Origin: Ceratobasidium sp. AG-K
Taxonomy: Eukaryota > Basidiomycota > Agaricomycetes > Cantharellales > Ceratobasidiaceae
DNA length: 64,000 bases
NCBI GenBank assembly: GCA_037039685.1
Contig: JAWNGF010000003.1
Location: 3,508,571-3,572,570, forward strand
Direction: 5' to 3'
The notes under the pieces are model-generated. The model was given only the letters and a program-made list of their open reading frames with translations. It was not told the DNA's origin and did no database searches. Of the stretch, positions 43,088 to 54,560 are shown piece after piece. The position numbers and the translations under genes were made by a program. Every line of letters starts with the position of its first letter. Position 1 is the stretch's first letter.

Positions 43088-44471
43088 TCAACAAAGCTCG
43101 AGGTCATCATGCTCCTGAGCCATGAAGCCAAGCTCTCCAACCTCGATGTCTTCTCTCCGACGCCGATACAACGAGTTTTTGAGGACCTGGAACGACTCCA
43201 TAGTTTCGGTGGAGATTCGGTTGCGCTCATTGGTACAATTCAACTTGCTCGATGAAAAAACGCGCTCGGACGAGACCGACGAGGCTTGGACCGGGAGCAT
43301 GCCCATGACAATCCGATACAACAATGGATAAGTGAATTGATTTGCCTATGGGTAAGCACTTCAGTTGACACACTTTGAGCTTATGAATGGTGCTTACCTT
43401 CCAATACTCGGTTAGTCCGACAGCTCCCAGCACCTCGATCGCAACCATTCCGGCAGAGATATAGTGATTCAGTTCAAACTCAACGGCGCCGAGGTTGTGA
43501 GCCCGAATTTCAGCCGGCGAGGGGGCCAATCGCCCGTGAGTGATTGCCGGAAGGGCGTGGCTGGTGTTATCGGAGCTTGACCCTTCGGGGATCGAAATGT
43601 TCCTAATAAACACAGTCAGTGAGGGGGAAATATATATATATATATATATAACCAATATGGGGGTAACTTACGGCGCTGGATCCGAGGAAACATGGCTGGA
43701 TGCTTGCTGAATGCGCTGCCCCTGTGTGAGAGCCCGGAGGTATCCTCGGGCTTGCGATCGCGAGGCGGCGTTCCCTCGCGAGTAGGACTCGGTAAGAGTG
43801 CGCTCGTACGACTGCCGCTGGAACTCGAGCATCTAGAGCGTGTGTCTTGGGTCAAAATGTGCATTATGTGTGGAAATTCTAGTTACCTTTTGCTTCACAA
43901 CATTGTAGGCTCTGTGGCGACCGTAAGGTGCCCAATTCTCGTTGATCCAATCGAACTTCAGCGAGGGATTGACTACCATCACCAGGGTCAGCAGTCAGGA
44001 CATTTAGTGGCAACATGGGCGCAAAAACCACTTACAAGCAGAGTCTGCAGCGGAGGTGCCCAGATTGAGGGTGCCCGAGTGAGTCGAAAGGAACAGCAGC
44101 TTGTTGCGCTGCATCTGCAGCCACTTGCGCATCGATTTCCGCTTCAGGTACGTCTTCATTTGTGTCAACAGGTGTGACCCAGTACCACACGTCGTGAGCA
44201 GCGGAGCGGAGAGGACGTGAGGGTACCGAAGACACAGGTTCAGTCAGGGTTGGAGGAACGGTCTCGGCTGCATCGAGGACGGCCTCAAGCGCTGCAATGC
44301 GAGACTCGACTTGCTGGCGGCGATCTGCAAGGTCGTAAGGCGTGAGTTCGGTCTTTCCAGACCTCTTGCGCTTAGCAGGACCAGCCATAAGGGGTGTGAA
44401 GGCCTGAGACTTTGTTGAGAATGTTGAATCGCACAAGTCTGAGTGTCACTTACAGTCTGACCTGGTGCCAT
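43088..44471 (-). pseudogene. Truncated hAT-family transposase gene, multi-exon
   Basis: The C-terminal exon (43088-43345) reads 'SSVSSERVFSSSKLNCTNER', the hallmark of the hAT dimerisation region. It joins in phase 0 across intron 43346-43397 to 'AVGLTEYWK', giving 'YWKANQFTYPLLYRIVMGML'. Further exons are 43398-43602, 43672-43832 and 43887-43972, with canonical introns. The 5' exons (44036-44409 and 44454-44471) contain 'KRKRSGKTELTPYDLADRR' and end at 'LRCRLC', perhaps the first half of a BED zinc finger. The join between 44036 and 43972 does not keep phase by my reading, and the catalytic DDE region is absent. The total of about 370 residues compares with the usual 600 or more. It is therefore an internally deleted transposase, or less likely a domesticated remnant. 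Confidence 0.7.
43631..43650. repeat. (TA)10 microsatellite in a hAT intron
   Basis: Ten TA units lie inside predicted intron 43603-43671. Confidence 0.9.
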
Positions 44472-45602
44472 TGTACTGCCCGACACGACCGCCAACTCTG
44501 CAGTTAAAATATGAGGCGGCTACCATGTCAAAAGTAAGAATCGATATAATTCTTTTTGTTCTGAGTCGTCGTGAACATACCAAGACAGAATCTTGAGAGG
44601 GCTGGTGTGCGAAAATTAGTCCAGACATGCTGCTAGCGACACCTTCAGGCCCACAAGCAATGGAGGGACTAACTGACTGGCTCATAGTGATATGAAGAGC
44701 GGAGAAAAATGAGAAAAAAGTTGGCTGAATGCACGGGAAGCCGAGGGACTCGAGCTTGCCACTCAACATTGGTTCGAGTCAGCTCTTATAGCCCGTCCTC
44801 AACCACCCTCTCCCAATGGCGTCAGCCAGCATATGCGCTCATTCCACCGTCTTGGAAGCCACTCTCTCATGCCAACAACGCCTCCGGACGGCTTGGTTCG
44901 CTTAAGGCCGCATATATGCACCTATAGGAGGCTTGCACAGGCAAAGAGCCAGGTTGAATACGCATATATCACGACTTTTTGCACGTGCGGTATGAATCGT
45001 GACGTCGGAATAATAATATATTTCAACCAATGACGAAGAACAATGAATGAAAAGCCGGCAGACGATCAACCAGCTGTCAGTTACCCAGGCTCAGAGGCGG
45101 GCCGGAGGCTTACTAATACGAGTGCATTTGAACTCGCCGTGTGCACACGACCCCCTCCGGGTGAGCTACCGGCAACTCGCCGGTGTGTCTTTCCCTTGAT
45201 ATCGATCTGTGTCCCTCAGCTCGCGAAGCCTGATTTTTCGAGGCGATACGAGCTCCACTCGTTCAAACTCGCCTCGGCCGCAACGCTACTCGGGATCACT
45301 CCCGAAACTGTAGGAGACCTGGCGCCCGATGGGAGTGATCAGCATCCGCTCCTCAATCTCTGGAGCGCTCCTGAAAAAGGACTTTTGCTCCCTTATGTCC
45401 TAGCTCCAGATCCCCCGGGAGCCAACCCGGATTTGCTGATGTTTGTGTCCCACCACCCACCCCATCTGTTGTTGTTGCCACTGGGATTGGCCACCAGCCT
45501 GCGATTCTGCTCGCGTCTCGCTCCCCCGGCTCAATTCCCCTTACTTTCACTCAGGGCTCCCAGCCGTGCCAGTGCGTAGCGGCATGTCGTCAAATGATTA
45601 TA
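44472..45602. other. Intergenic DNA with an open frame of uncertain status
   Basis: A plus-strand frame of 178 codons begins at an ATG (45043-45579). The product is Pro/Leu-rich with no recognised domain, and the opposite strand is also open. The last 300 bp show faint nucleotide resemblance to the small serine/proline-rich gene (for example TTTCACTC followed by CCCaGCCGTG), so it may be a heavily decayed copy of that gene belonging with gene F. Confidence 0.3.
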
Positions 45603-46276
45603 TGCACTATTCCACAATAATGTTGCAGTCTGCCACTGCGTGCGAGGATCGGTAGCTATCAGTTTGATGCATCAATAGGAATTGTAGCCAAGGTGGTCGA
45701 AATTACATATACAAATTTTGAGCGAGATCCATCCTCCTCACGCCGAGGAATAACAAGATGTCTATTCACCATGTTGCGATATTATTGCAAATTAGGCTCA
45801 CAAGGGAGCAACACCACGAAGATGGGTCGATCTCGATGGTTTTGCAACCGAATTTGATCAATTAAAAGACGCGAAACATCTCTAGAGCACCTAAAGGTCG
45901 TTCTTACAATATAGGGAAGTGATCAACCTAGTCTATGGCTCGCTATGGGTGTATCATATTAGGGTGTCATCTCCTCTTTCCCCCTCATCTGCATAGTATT
46001 ATAAGTGAATAAAGTAGGTTGGAATATTGTACACAGGTGTTATTTAAGTTTCTAAGCACATATGTGAGGTCTTGGAGCCCCCAAAATTAGCTGCTAATTG
46101 TCGAAACTGTATTGTACCCAAAATCGGCATTTATGCGCCAATAGAAATGAACCACCAGTCAAGCTGATGCTGGTATTTATGCCCCTATTAGCTCTTTAGA
46201 GATTTATTGGAGTCTTAAGAGTATACTGTCAAAGGTCCGAGACCTCGGAGTAAGTACAACAGGAGATAAATAGCAT
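45603..46276 (+). repeat. Left arm of palindromic element 2
   Basis: 674 bp. It is nearly identical to the reverse complement of 46339-47034 apart from the missing 22 bp and changes near the outer end. Confidence 0.82.
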
Positions 46277-46338
46277 ACATATGCCCATGCCTGTACTTTG
46301 AGTGTATTTTCCTGGTGTATAGTGCCGCTTTTGCCCTG

Positions 46339-47034
46339 ATGCTATGTATCTCCTGTTGTACTTACTCCGAGGTCTCGGACCTTTGACAGTATACTCTTAA
46401 GACTCCAATAAATCTCTAAAGAGCTAATAGGGGCATAAATACCAGCATCAGCTTGACTGGTGGTTCATTTCTATTGGCGCATAAATGCCGATTTTGGGTA
46501 CAATACAGTTTCGACAATTAGCAGCTAATTTTGGGGGCTCCAAGACCTCACATATGTGCTTAGAAACTTAAATAACACCTGTGTACAATATTCCAACCTA
46601 CTTTATTCACTTATAATACTATGCAGATGAGGGGGAAAGAGGAGATGACACCCTAATATGATACACCCATAGCGAGCCATAGACTAGGTTGATCACTTCC
46701 CTATATTGTAAGAACGACCTTTAGGTGCTCTAGAGATGTTTCGCGTCTTTTAATTGATCAAATTCGGTTGCAAAACCATCGAGATCGACCCATCTTCGTG
46801 GTGTTGCTCCCTTGTGAGCCTAATTTGCAATAATATCGCAACATGGTGAATAGACATCTTGTTATTCCTCGGCGTGAGGAGGATGGATCTCGCTCAAAAT
46901 TTGTATATGTAATTTCGACCACCTTGGCTACAATTCCTATTGATGCATCAAACTGATAGCTACCGATCCTCGCACGCAGTGGCAGACTGCAACAAAATCA
47001 GTCACGTGTTGCAATATTATTGTGGGATAGTGTA
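46339..47034 (-). repeat. Right arm of palindromic element 2
   Basis: 696 bp. It keeps the CACGTGACTGA motif near its outer end that the left arm has lost. Confidence 0.82.
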
Positions 47035-47689
47035 TGCGCGTATCTGACCCCGAGCACACACTGGTGCAAGGAATGCATTCTATTGTTTGAAATTGCTCCA
47101 GTGTGATGATCACGCAGCGTAGCGTTGAGCACCGTTATTGGCGTCAGTTTGTTATTATAACCTCTCTCTTAGAACCTTCCCCTTTCTACATCAGCAAAAG
47201 TGGAGAACTAATTCAGTCTAAAACAATCCAAGATTAGCTGACCCATGGCAAACTCAACTAATAAGGGTCCTACTCAATTGTGGCGTTGCTTCTATTAGCC
47301 CTTTTCGTCATGCCCCCGCTAATCTTGGGCGGATTAGCACGGGTTAGCCTGCCGCCTTTTTCTGATGTAGGCTTCTCAACTCAACTTTTTTGTCGCCTCG
47401 TAGGTCTCGAGTTGGTCCAGTCGCGTTGTAACAAATTTCACGTGGATGGAAACATAAAACACATTGATATTGTCCTTTCGCTCTCTGAATCTCCGAATCG
47501 GGACTTACAATCAAGCTATAATTCCCGTGTTACTTTGGCAAAAATGTGAATCATCTGATATATATTCATGAATGTACACGTCCAGAGCCATCACATCATG
47601 CAGCATTTCACCTGTACGTGGCGTGCAACAAGTATAATTTGTCTGCAAGTATCTAGGCAAATTTTCAGGACACGGATAAATAACTTGTA
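47035..47689. other. 3' flank of gene F; no gene seen
   Basis: AT-rich, without a supported frame. An 89-codon plus-strand frame (47280-47549) looks random. Confidence 0.4.
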
Positions 47690-50600
47690 TCAACACCCGA
47701 TATGCATGAAAGGCGCCCAACGTGATATCGACTTTTCTCCAACCCTTGCACGCAAGTGGGCCACAGCTCGATGCAATGCCTCCGCCGCCTTTGTATGGTC
47801 CATCTCACCGTTCCCCAACAGCGCTGCATACACCCGGTCTGCTATCAGCGGGCCGTCCTCGTCAGCAATACTCCACATCGTTCCAATCACGCTCGGGAAT
47901 CCTGCCATCAACATTCCCGCTGCCAAGTGCACAGCCTCTTCTGGTAGTTCCTTGTCCCCTGCAGCGGTCTGACAGGCAGATAGGAATGCCAACCCTTTGT
48001 TCTGGAAAGAACGCTTGGTAATTTCCGCAAGTGTAAGACTCCCATCGCGGAGGTGGAAGGCGCTCTGAGTGGGGTCGGCCACATTCTGGGTACCATGGCA
48101 CGCCATATGAACCCAGCTAAACTGGTCCATCGCGTCAAGTACTTGCTCTACAGTCGCCTCATCATTTTTCAGCTGCAAAAATACATGTCCATGTGCGTGC
48201 TTTTCAATAAGTTGCAGCTCGTCCTTTACGCATGGCAAACTGTCATAACCAGGGGTATGCTCTTGGCCAACAGCAAGAATGCCACAACGAGCTTTAGGGT
48301 CAGAGACCATTGACCGACCGGCGAGCAAAGCACTGATTGTAGCCGCATAAGAAGAGATCACAAGGTCAAACGCCTTAGGCAGGGACTGGTCGTAGCACCC
48401 AGCGGCGTGAAGTGGGAGGAATGAGAGCATGCCCGTGGTACACCATGTGAGACGTGGAAGTTCATTAACAGGGAGTTTACGCTGTAGTACGTGTTGAGTT
48501 TCGATAGCTCTAGTCGCCCAATTAGACTCACCATATAGCCTAGGAAATCGAGTACAGGCTTGACCACACCTAACCAAAGGTCTTTTAGTGACTGCTCAAG
48601 CGATCCCACGGAGGATTTTTTGGCTCTGGAAAACCCTCGGTGCCCAACTAACGTAGCTAAGTGTTCACGCGCTACGAGTGCGTTGGCTGCAGAGAACCCC
48701 TTCAAGGGAATGTGAGACACAGTGTTGCTATTTGGTTGAAGAATCAGGGCGTCGCAGCGGGTTTTGTGAATGTTGATGACAGCGATAGGATGGTGCTTGG
48801 CAGCTTTAATCAACTGTTCTAATCGAGGAGATTGCAAAAAGTCCTCAAAACCAGGAACGGAGCGAGATCTGTTCAAAAGTGTGTCCCAGTTTAGGGCTAG
48901 TTGAATGAAGCTGCTCTCTGCTTTGTCCAAGTCTTTTTCGATGCTTTCAAGAGATGGCGCGTGGGCTAGTCGGGAACCTGAACCGGCGTGCTCCAAATTC
49001 TGACTGACCTCCTTTAGCTTGCTTGCAAGTTCTGGATCATGAGCGGAGAGGTGGTCTAAAGGTGTGCGTAACTGGGCTATCTGGCCCCAAACAATCGATC
49101 GACCTGCCTCAAGCCACTCCAAAGCAGTTTCGTGCTCATTAATAGTAATAGCAAAGGCTGCAGCTTCTGTAGCAAAATCGCCAAGTGTTTTGATAAGGCT
49201 GTAGCGCCGTTCAATTGTAGTACCAATCCAAACGAGCTGTGGGAGTAACTTCATGGCTTTCTGGTAGGCAGGAAAGGCAGAGGGTATGTTGTGGTCGGAT
49301 GCAATTTCGGCCCATGCACGGCAGGCTGAGAACCTTAGGAACGGTGACGCGGCAGGGCATTGCGCAGCAGATGTGAAGCAGAATACTGCAGACTCAAGGT
49401 CTAATGGCTTACGTGAGTAGTCAAGTCGAGTCCAGAATGAGTTTCCAAGGTTTCTGAGCCTGCACGACTTGACTCCGTGATCATCAGGCGTAAGCGAAAC
49501 TGCTTGCCCTCCATACGCAATCGACTTTTCTAGGTCCGCCGTATCGCCGAGATGCTTGAACCGAGAGAGGTACGATGTTGAGAGGTTGCTGAGAGAGCCT
49601 GCCTTGACAGCGTGGCCATTAGGTATGAGCATAACTGCCTGAGTTCCGCACTCGATTGCTTCGTTGAGGTCATTCAGGTCGCCGAGGGAATGAAATCGAG
49701 TTTGGTATGAGAGCCCAAGGTTGTTGAGCATCCTAGGCTTGTCTGCGCAGCTATTGGGTGTCAGCGAAACTGCCTCGGCCCCATACTCGATCGCCTTGTC
49801 CAGGTCAAGCGGATCGCCCAAACGTCCAAACCGAATATGATACGTGCCCCCGAGATTTCCGAGAGCGATTTGCCTGCCTGAGCCACCATTGGGCCCGAGG
49901 GAAACTGCTTCTTTCCCGCAATCGATTGCTTTGTCTAAGTCTGGGAGCTCACCGAGACGCTCAAAACGGGTCCGGTATGAGGTTGCAAGGTTGGTGAGAA
50001 GGCCCGGCTTATCTGCGTAACCCTGGGGACTGAACGATACTGCCTGAGCTCCACATTCGATTGCTTTGTTGACGTCTGTCAGGTCCCCAAGACGCTCAAA
50101 ACGAGTCCGGTACGAGATTCCGAGGTTGTTGAGTCCGCGGAGCTTGCCTTCGCAGCTGTCGGGTGAGAGCGAAACCGCCTGCGTTCCGTAAGCTATTGCC
50201 TTGTTGAGGTCGAGTGGGTCGCCAAGGTGTTCAAACCGAGTGACAAGTGAGGCTCCGAGGTGATTGAGCCAACGTGGTTTATCTGCGTGGCCGTCAGGCG
50301 CGAGCGAAACCGCCTGGGCTCCGTACTCTAGCGCTTTGTTCAAGTCCACAAGCTCGCCCAGCCGTTCAAATCGAGTTTCATATGAGCACCCGAGACCGTA
50401 GAGTCGTCTTGGTTTGTCTGCGTGACCATCGGGTACGAGAGAAACTGCCTGCGCTCCGCATTCTATTGCCTTGTTCAGGTCGACTAACTCGTCGAGGCGC
50501 TCAAAACGAGTTTCGTATAGGTCTCTAAGGCTATAGAGCAAGGTTGGCTTGACTGCGTCGCCGTCATGTGTGAGCGAAACCACTTGAGTCACGCATTCGA

Positions 50601-51375
50601 TTGCCTGGTTGAGGTCTCCTAGCTCCCCAAGGCGCTCGAACCGGGTATGGTACGAGAGTCCGAGGTTGGTGAGATAATTTGCCTTGTCCGGACAATCGTC
50701 CGGTGTAAGACGAAGTGCCTGGGTAATACACTCGACCCTATTGTTTAGGTCGACCAAGTCGCCGAGGCGCTCAAATCTGGTTCGGTATGAGTTTCCGAGG
50801 TTATGGAAGAAGCTTGGCCTATTCACATGATCATCGGGAGAGCGTGAAACCGCCTGTACCCCGTATTCGATCGCTTTTTCCAGATCTGAGAGGTTTCCTA
50901 GCTTCTCGAACAGATCCAGGTATGCACATCCTAGATCGTTATTTAATCCGGGCTTATCCGCATGGGAGTCGGAGGCCATAGTCGCTGCTGCTTTCCAGCA
51001 AATGGTCGCCCCGATAACGGCTTTGATGGCACCTGAACGTAGAAACCTCCCGTATAAGGCACCGGCATTATTTATCGCATCCCGAATGCAGTCATCTTTG
51101 GACCTGCAAAGCGAAAAAGCAGTCAGTTCGGACATGAGTGCACTCATTAGGGGCGTATTCTAGGCAGACACCCGCCACGAACCAAGTTTCTGATATTCCC
51201 ATTGACAAATGATCAACCAGACTGCTAGCCTGGGCGTCGATATCGTAATTGTCCCTCACGTGTGTATCAACAGTGTCACTTGGGTCGCTGGACTTCTGTG
51301 GGGGGCTATCAGATATTTCTTCCGTCCTTATTGTTCCCGTTGGCTTTGTATCGCGTTCTTCCTGACCACTCGACC
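47690..51375 (-). CDS. TPR-CHAT protein F (caspase-like protease with TPR solenoid), start unresolved
   Basis: Exons about 51183-51375, 48532-51103 and 47690-48481 encode roughly 1185 residues or more. The upstream exon is acidic and polar ('SDPSDTVDTHVRDNYDID') and joins in phase 2 across intron 51104-51182 (GTTCGT...TTTGCAG) to 'SKDDCIRDAINNAGALYGRF'. About 13 TPR-like repeats follow, many close to the consensus 'TRFERLGELxDLNKAIE'. The linker and CHAT region ('HPIAVINIHKTRCDALILQ') lead into the last exon with 'VHMACHGTQN' and 'FLSACQTA'. The CHAT intron is 48482-48531 (50 bp, ATG|GTGAGT...TACAG). No disabling change was seen. An acceptor-like CACAG at 51376 suggests one more 5' exon. Confidence 0.87.
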
Positions 51376-51399
51376 CTGTGCCATTAACGTTCACTCAAA

Positions 51400-53250
51400 G
51401 CTCGACAAATTTTAAGTAGTAAACACACCGACCTCTATTAAATGTAGGTTCCTCTGGACTTGAATCGACGAGCTCTGATCCGCGGGAATTAAGTCTGTGT
51501 TGTCAATCGTTAGCCCCCCGTCCTCCGATAACCCTAGCTAGACACCCGGAACGCACTGGTGTGCTTCGTCCGGCCTGGAAGTCCCTTCCGCTTGACACGA
51601 ACGAGAGGAGTACATGAAGTCGAGTGTGCCCAGTTATAGGTTCCACTTTGTAGCGGTGAGGGGGTTAAACGAATCTGCTGAACGCTGAAGTCTGGGTTAT
51701 TTATGCGTGGCACTTTTCGGAGGCTCTTTGATTTCCCCCTGAGCAGTGATAGGGCCTTTTTCCAGCACCTATGAATCGGCCTCGTTCGAGTATACCTGAC
51801 ACGCTTGCTCGGTCCAGAACCTCGGTATGGAGTGTTGCTATCAGGGAAAAGTAAAACTCTTGTCGCCAAAGGTCGCTCACATTCACGTGTTTGCACAGCA
51901 TTCGGAAGTAATATCGCCACGGCCTCATTCCTATGATTGATTGATCGGTGACGCGCACTCAGCCTTCGGTCGGATGGCAACCCCCGAATTTGCATCTGGA
52001 TCGATGGATCATGCGCGACATTGCCAGCGCGAGCGATCTTTACTTGGTATATCACATCTCAGCTGCTTGACCCCAGTCATGTGTGAAGACCCCTGTATTA
52101 TATTCGAAATCCTTTTGAAGACGGGACGAACTGCAAATAACTGGGGGCCTCAAACTGCAATGCAGCACGAATTAGAAATCTTGAGAAGGTATCACTCAGG
52201 GCATCGAAGGATCGGTGAGATATAAGGGGGTTGGATATACTGTAACTGTACTCTGTTACATCATCTGCGGCCAACTCAGCTTTGTTCAATCCACAAAACA
52301 GCGGCATAGTACTGTATAACATTCGTAGCGAGCGGTCCTTCCTTCTACGAGAGTGCTGGTCTGATGCCGTGCACTAGCTGATTTTCTCAGATAGAGGGCA
52401 GGTCACAGCCGATGCCAGGCTGAACGAGTCAAGCTCTCAAGGAACCCAGGAGGATCGAAAAGGTTAACATTGTATTTCATATGGGACGACGCGTTGATCG
52501 ATCAAGACGGAATATCTTGAAGGTAGCTAATGGAGAGTGTGAGAAGATATCGCATGGCCAAGTAAGACCTGAGTGGCGAAGAGCAGGTCGCAAGGTACGT
52601 GTTTGGGTCACGAGCATTTCATTGAGGGATCGGAGGAATTTTCGGCGGTCACCGGGGCCTGCTTCGACATTCGGTGCTTTGCCGGTGAGATCTCATGATC
52701 GCTGGGTCAAGTCCGAGGATGTTTGTGGGTGGCTGCTTGATGGTCGATCAGGAAGCGTGGGCATTGTTTGCACAGAGGCTTGGTCAGCAGCGAGCCCTGA
52801 GTAACCTCCCGGCTTTCACTCGACCACTACGCCCTGGCATGATCCCACTGCGACGCTCAACGTTCGACCCTCGGTGCCGTCCAACCACCAGTGATTTATC
52901 ATGGCGCCGACGATTAACGGACCTGTGCTTTTGCGATGCTTAACTGCCTATTATTCTCCACGCGTCGATAAATTAGTAGCTCCCAGTGGCAAAGCACGGG
53001 TCAACTCTGCCAGGTGGAGACGCTTCATCGTGACGAGCCAGGCTAGCGCGCCCTGGCAGTGGGCATACGTCCCTTAATTACTCTCAAACTGGGAGGCCAC
53101 TCCGATGCTCTAGACCCGGATCGACCCTCGTTTGGTATCCCACTTGGGTCAAGGTTCAATAGGTATGAGTCCCGCATCCCTCATACTCGCCCCGGCAATG
53201 TACCTCGGACTCGAAGCCCAAGAGGTAGTCATCGCAAAATCGCAAACCTG
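51400..53250. other. Intergenic region upstream of gene F; no confident gene
   Basis: The promoter and any first exon of F would be near 51.4-51.7 kb. A 173-codon minus-strand frame (51534-52055) starts at GTG and has random-looking composition. A 107-codon plus-strand ATG frame (52481-52804) is rich in Arg and Ser with no recognisable motif. I annotate neither as a gene. Confidence 0.35.
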
Positions 53251-53299
53251 TTTTCAAACTCTCCCCCAGCTGACCTAGGACGTTTCATAAAACTAGTAT

Positions 53300-54070
53300 C
53301 GGTCTCTTCACCTTAGCGGCACTCGCCTCCAGTCATTAATTGGCCTTGCTGGTACTCGGCAAGGCGCGCCCGTGAATACCCTACAGGTTCGCACTGATAC
53401 TCGACCAAATTCAACAATATGACCTGTGTTCACGAGTACGCGGGGCCTCCGGACTCGGTTTTGGATAGATCTCAATACACAGAAATACAACTAGCCATCC
53501 GAGTGCGCAATTAACGCCAACTCAATATTTGATTCAACTTGCGTTAACGCTGCGCTGATGGAAATGGACTAATATTCAACGCGAGATTGAGGCCGATTCG
53601 CCGAATAATCTCCGGTCTCGACGTGTTCCATATATGGCGCGGCCCCTCTGAATTTATTCGCCGCGTCAAATATGCATAACTCCCAAGGCGGATTCTTCGA
53701 TTTTGGTTTGGATCTTCAGATAGTGCCGAATCCGAGGCCCTTGGATATCTCAGCCCAGAACTCGAACTTGACCATTGGCCAGTCCATACGATATAGTACC
53801 CTTTCACAACAGTGCACTCGACCAATGGCCGTACCAAACTCAGTCGAAACTCTCCGAACTCTCATTTGACGTGACTCCTAAGGACCGGACAATCACAGGA
53901 GGAGTGTAGGGCCCCGCAGGAAGCTTCCGTGAAACCGTGGGTTGTAAATACTCATCGAGGGGGTTTGACACCATGACTCAAGACTTCTGGATAGTTGTAC
54001 CTAAAAGCGCGTCTTTTGTTGCAATTATGACCGTATTGTTTGCAGCCTGGAATCGATGAGTATTGAGCTA
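53300..54070 (+). repeat. Diverged direct repeat, copy 1
   Basis: Long stretches match 57240-57870 in the same orientation and order. Examples are 'GGGCCTCCGGACTCGGTTTT' against 'AGGCCTCCGGACTTGGTCTT', and 'CATTTGACGTGACTCCTAAG' against 'CATTTGACGTGATCCCTGGG'. Divergence is high (perhaps 30%) with small indels, and no coding frame is conserved. It could be an old transposon or a duplicated intergenic segment. Confidence 0.6.
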
Positions 54071-54137
54071 TGTACGCATTATAAAGTGAACCGAATGATA
54101 ATATATTTACAGTAAGTTAACAGCGGGTTTATACATG

Positions 54138-54560
54138 TTAAAAGATCTCAAACGAGAGATACTTGCAGGTAGAACTATACGCAGCCAGCCACTCTCCACG
54201 CCGAGTCCTTAAAGGGCTGTGATACACCAAACCCGATATAGAGGTCGAGCACATTGATCTAATCCGTCGAGGAAGCCGGGAAAGATTGAATTCGGTGTCC
54301 CGAGCAAAGCATCGAAGATCCATGGACCCCATCGCGGTACGATGGAAATCATTGGAGATGGGTAGTAACCCGATACGACCTACTCTTCCATCTTTGCTCG
54401 CGCTAGATTCGAAGTCTTCGCTACCCTCCTTATCTAGCCTCTCCATATCCCAGAGCAACGTACTTCCTGGATCCCGAGGCGTCAAGTCCACCCCGTATTG
54501 TCCTGTCCACACCCTCAGCCTCCTGCTACGCCCCCACATGGAGTTGCTCTCCGTATCCAT
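54138..54560 (-). CDS. Possible hypothetical ORF, 140 codons
   Basis: The frame starts at a true ATG (54560) and encodes a polar N-terminal half ('GVDLTPRDPGSTLLWDMERL') with no domain I recognise. It could be the first exon of a small gene, since a GTAGGT-type donor lies near 54383, or a chance frame. No neighbour supports it. Confidence 0.22.
   Translation of the reverse strand: MDTESNSMWGRSRRLRVWTGQYGVDLTPRDPGSTLLWDMERLDKEGSEDFESSASKDGRVGRIGLLPISNDFHRTAMGSMDLRCFARDTEFNLSRLPRRIRSMCSTSISGLVYHSPLRTRRGEWLAAYSSTCKYLSFEIF

Larger units (their letters stand above)
45603..47034. mobile_element. Palindromic (foldback) TA-flanked DNA element 2, about 1430 bp
   Basis: Inverted arms at 45603-46276 (674 bp) and 46339-47034 (696 bp) flank a 62-bp spacer. 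The right end, reverse complemented, reads 'TACACTATCCCACAATAATA'; the left end is slightly diverged (TGCACTATTCCAC). The 22-bp length difference is explained by loss of one segment between two TTGCA copies in the left arm. No coding capacity is seen. Architecture and end sequence resemble element 1, so the two are probably related non-autonomous elements. Confidence 0.82.

Noticed and set aside
45043..45579. 178-codon plus-strand ATG frame as a real gene
   Set aside because: Both strands are open, there is no domain or codon evidence, and the 3' part may be a decayed copy of the small partner gene. It is kept only as a note on the interval.
51534..52055. 173-codon minus-strand frame upstream of F
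   Set aside because: It starts at GTG, has no recognisable motif, an Arg-rich random composition and no supporting splice sites.
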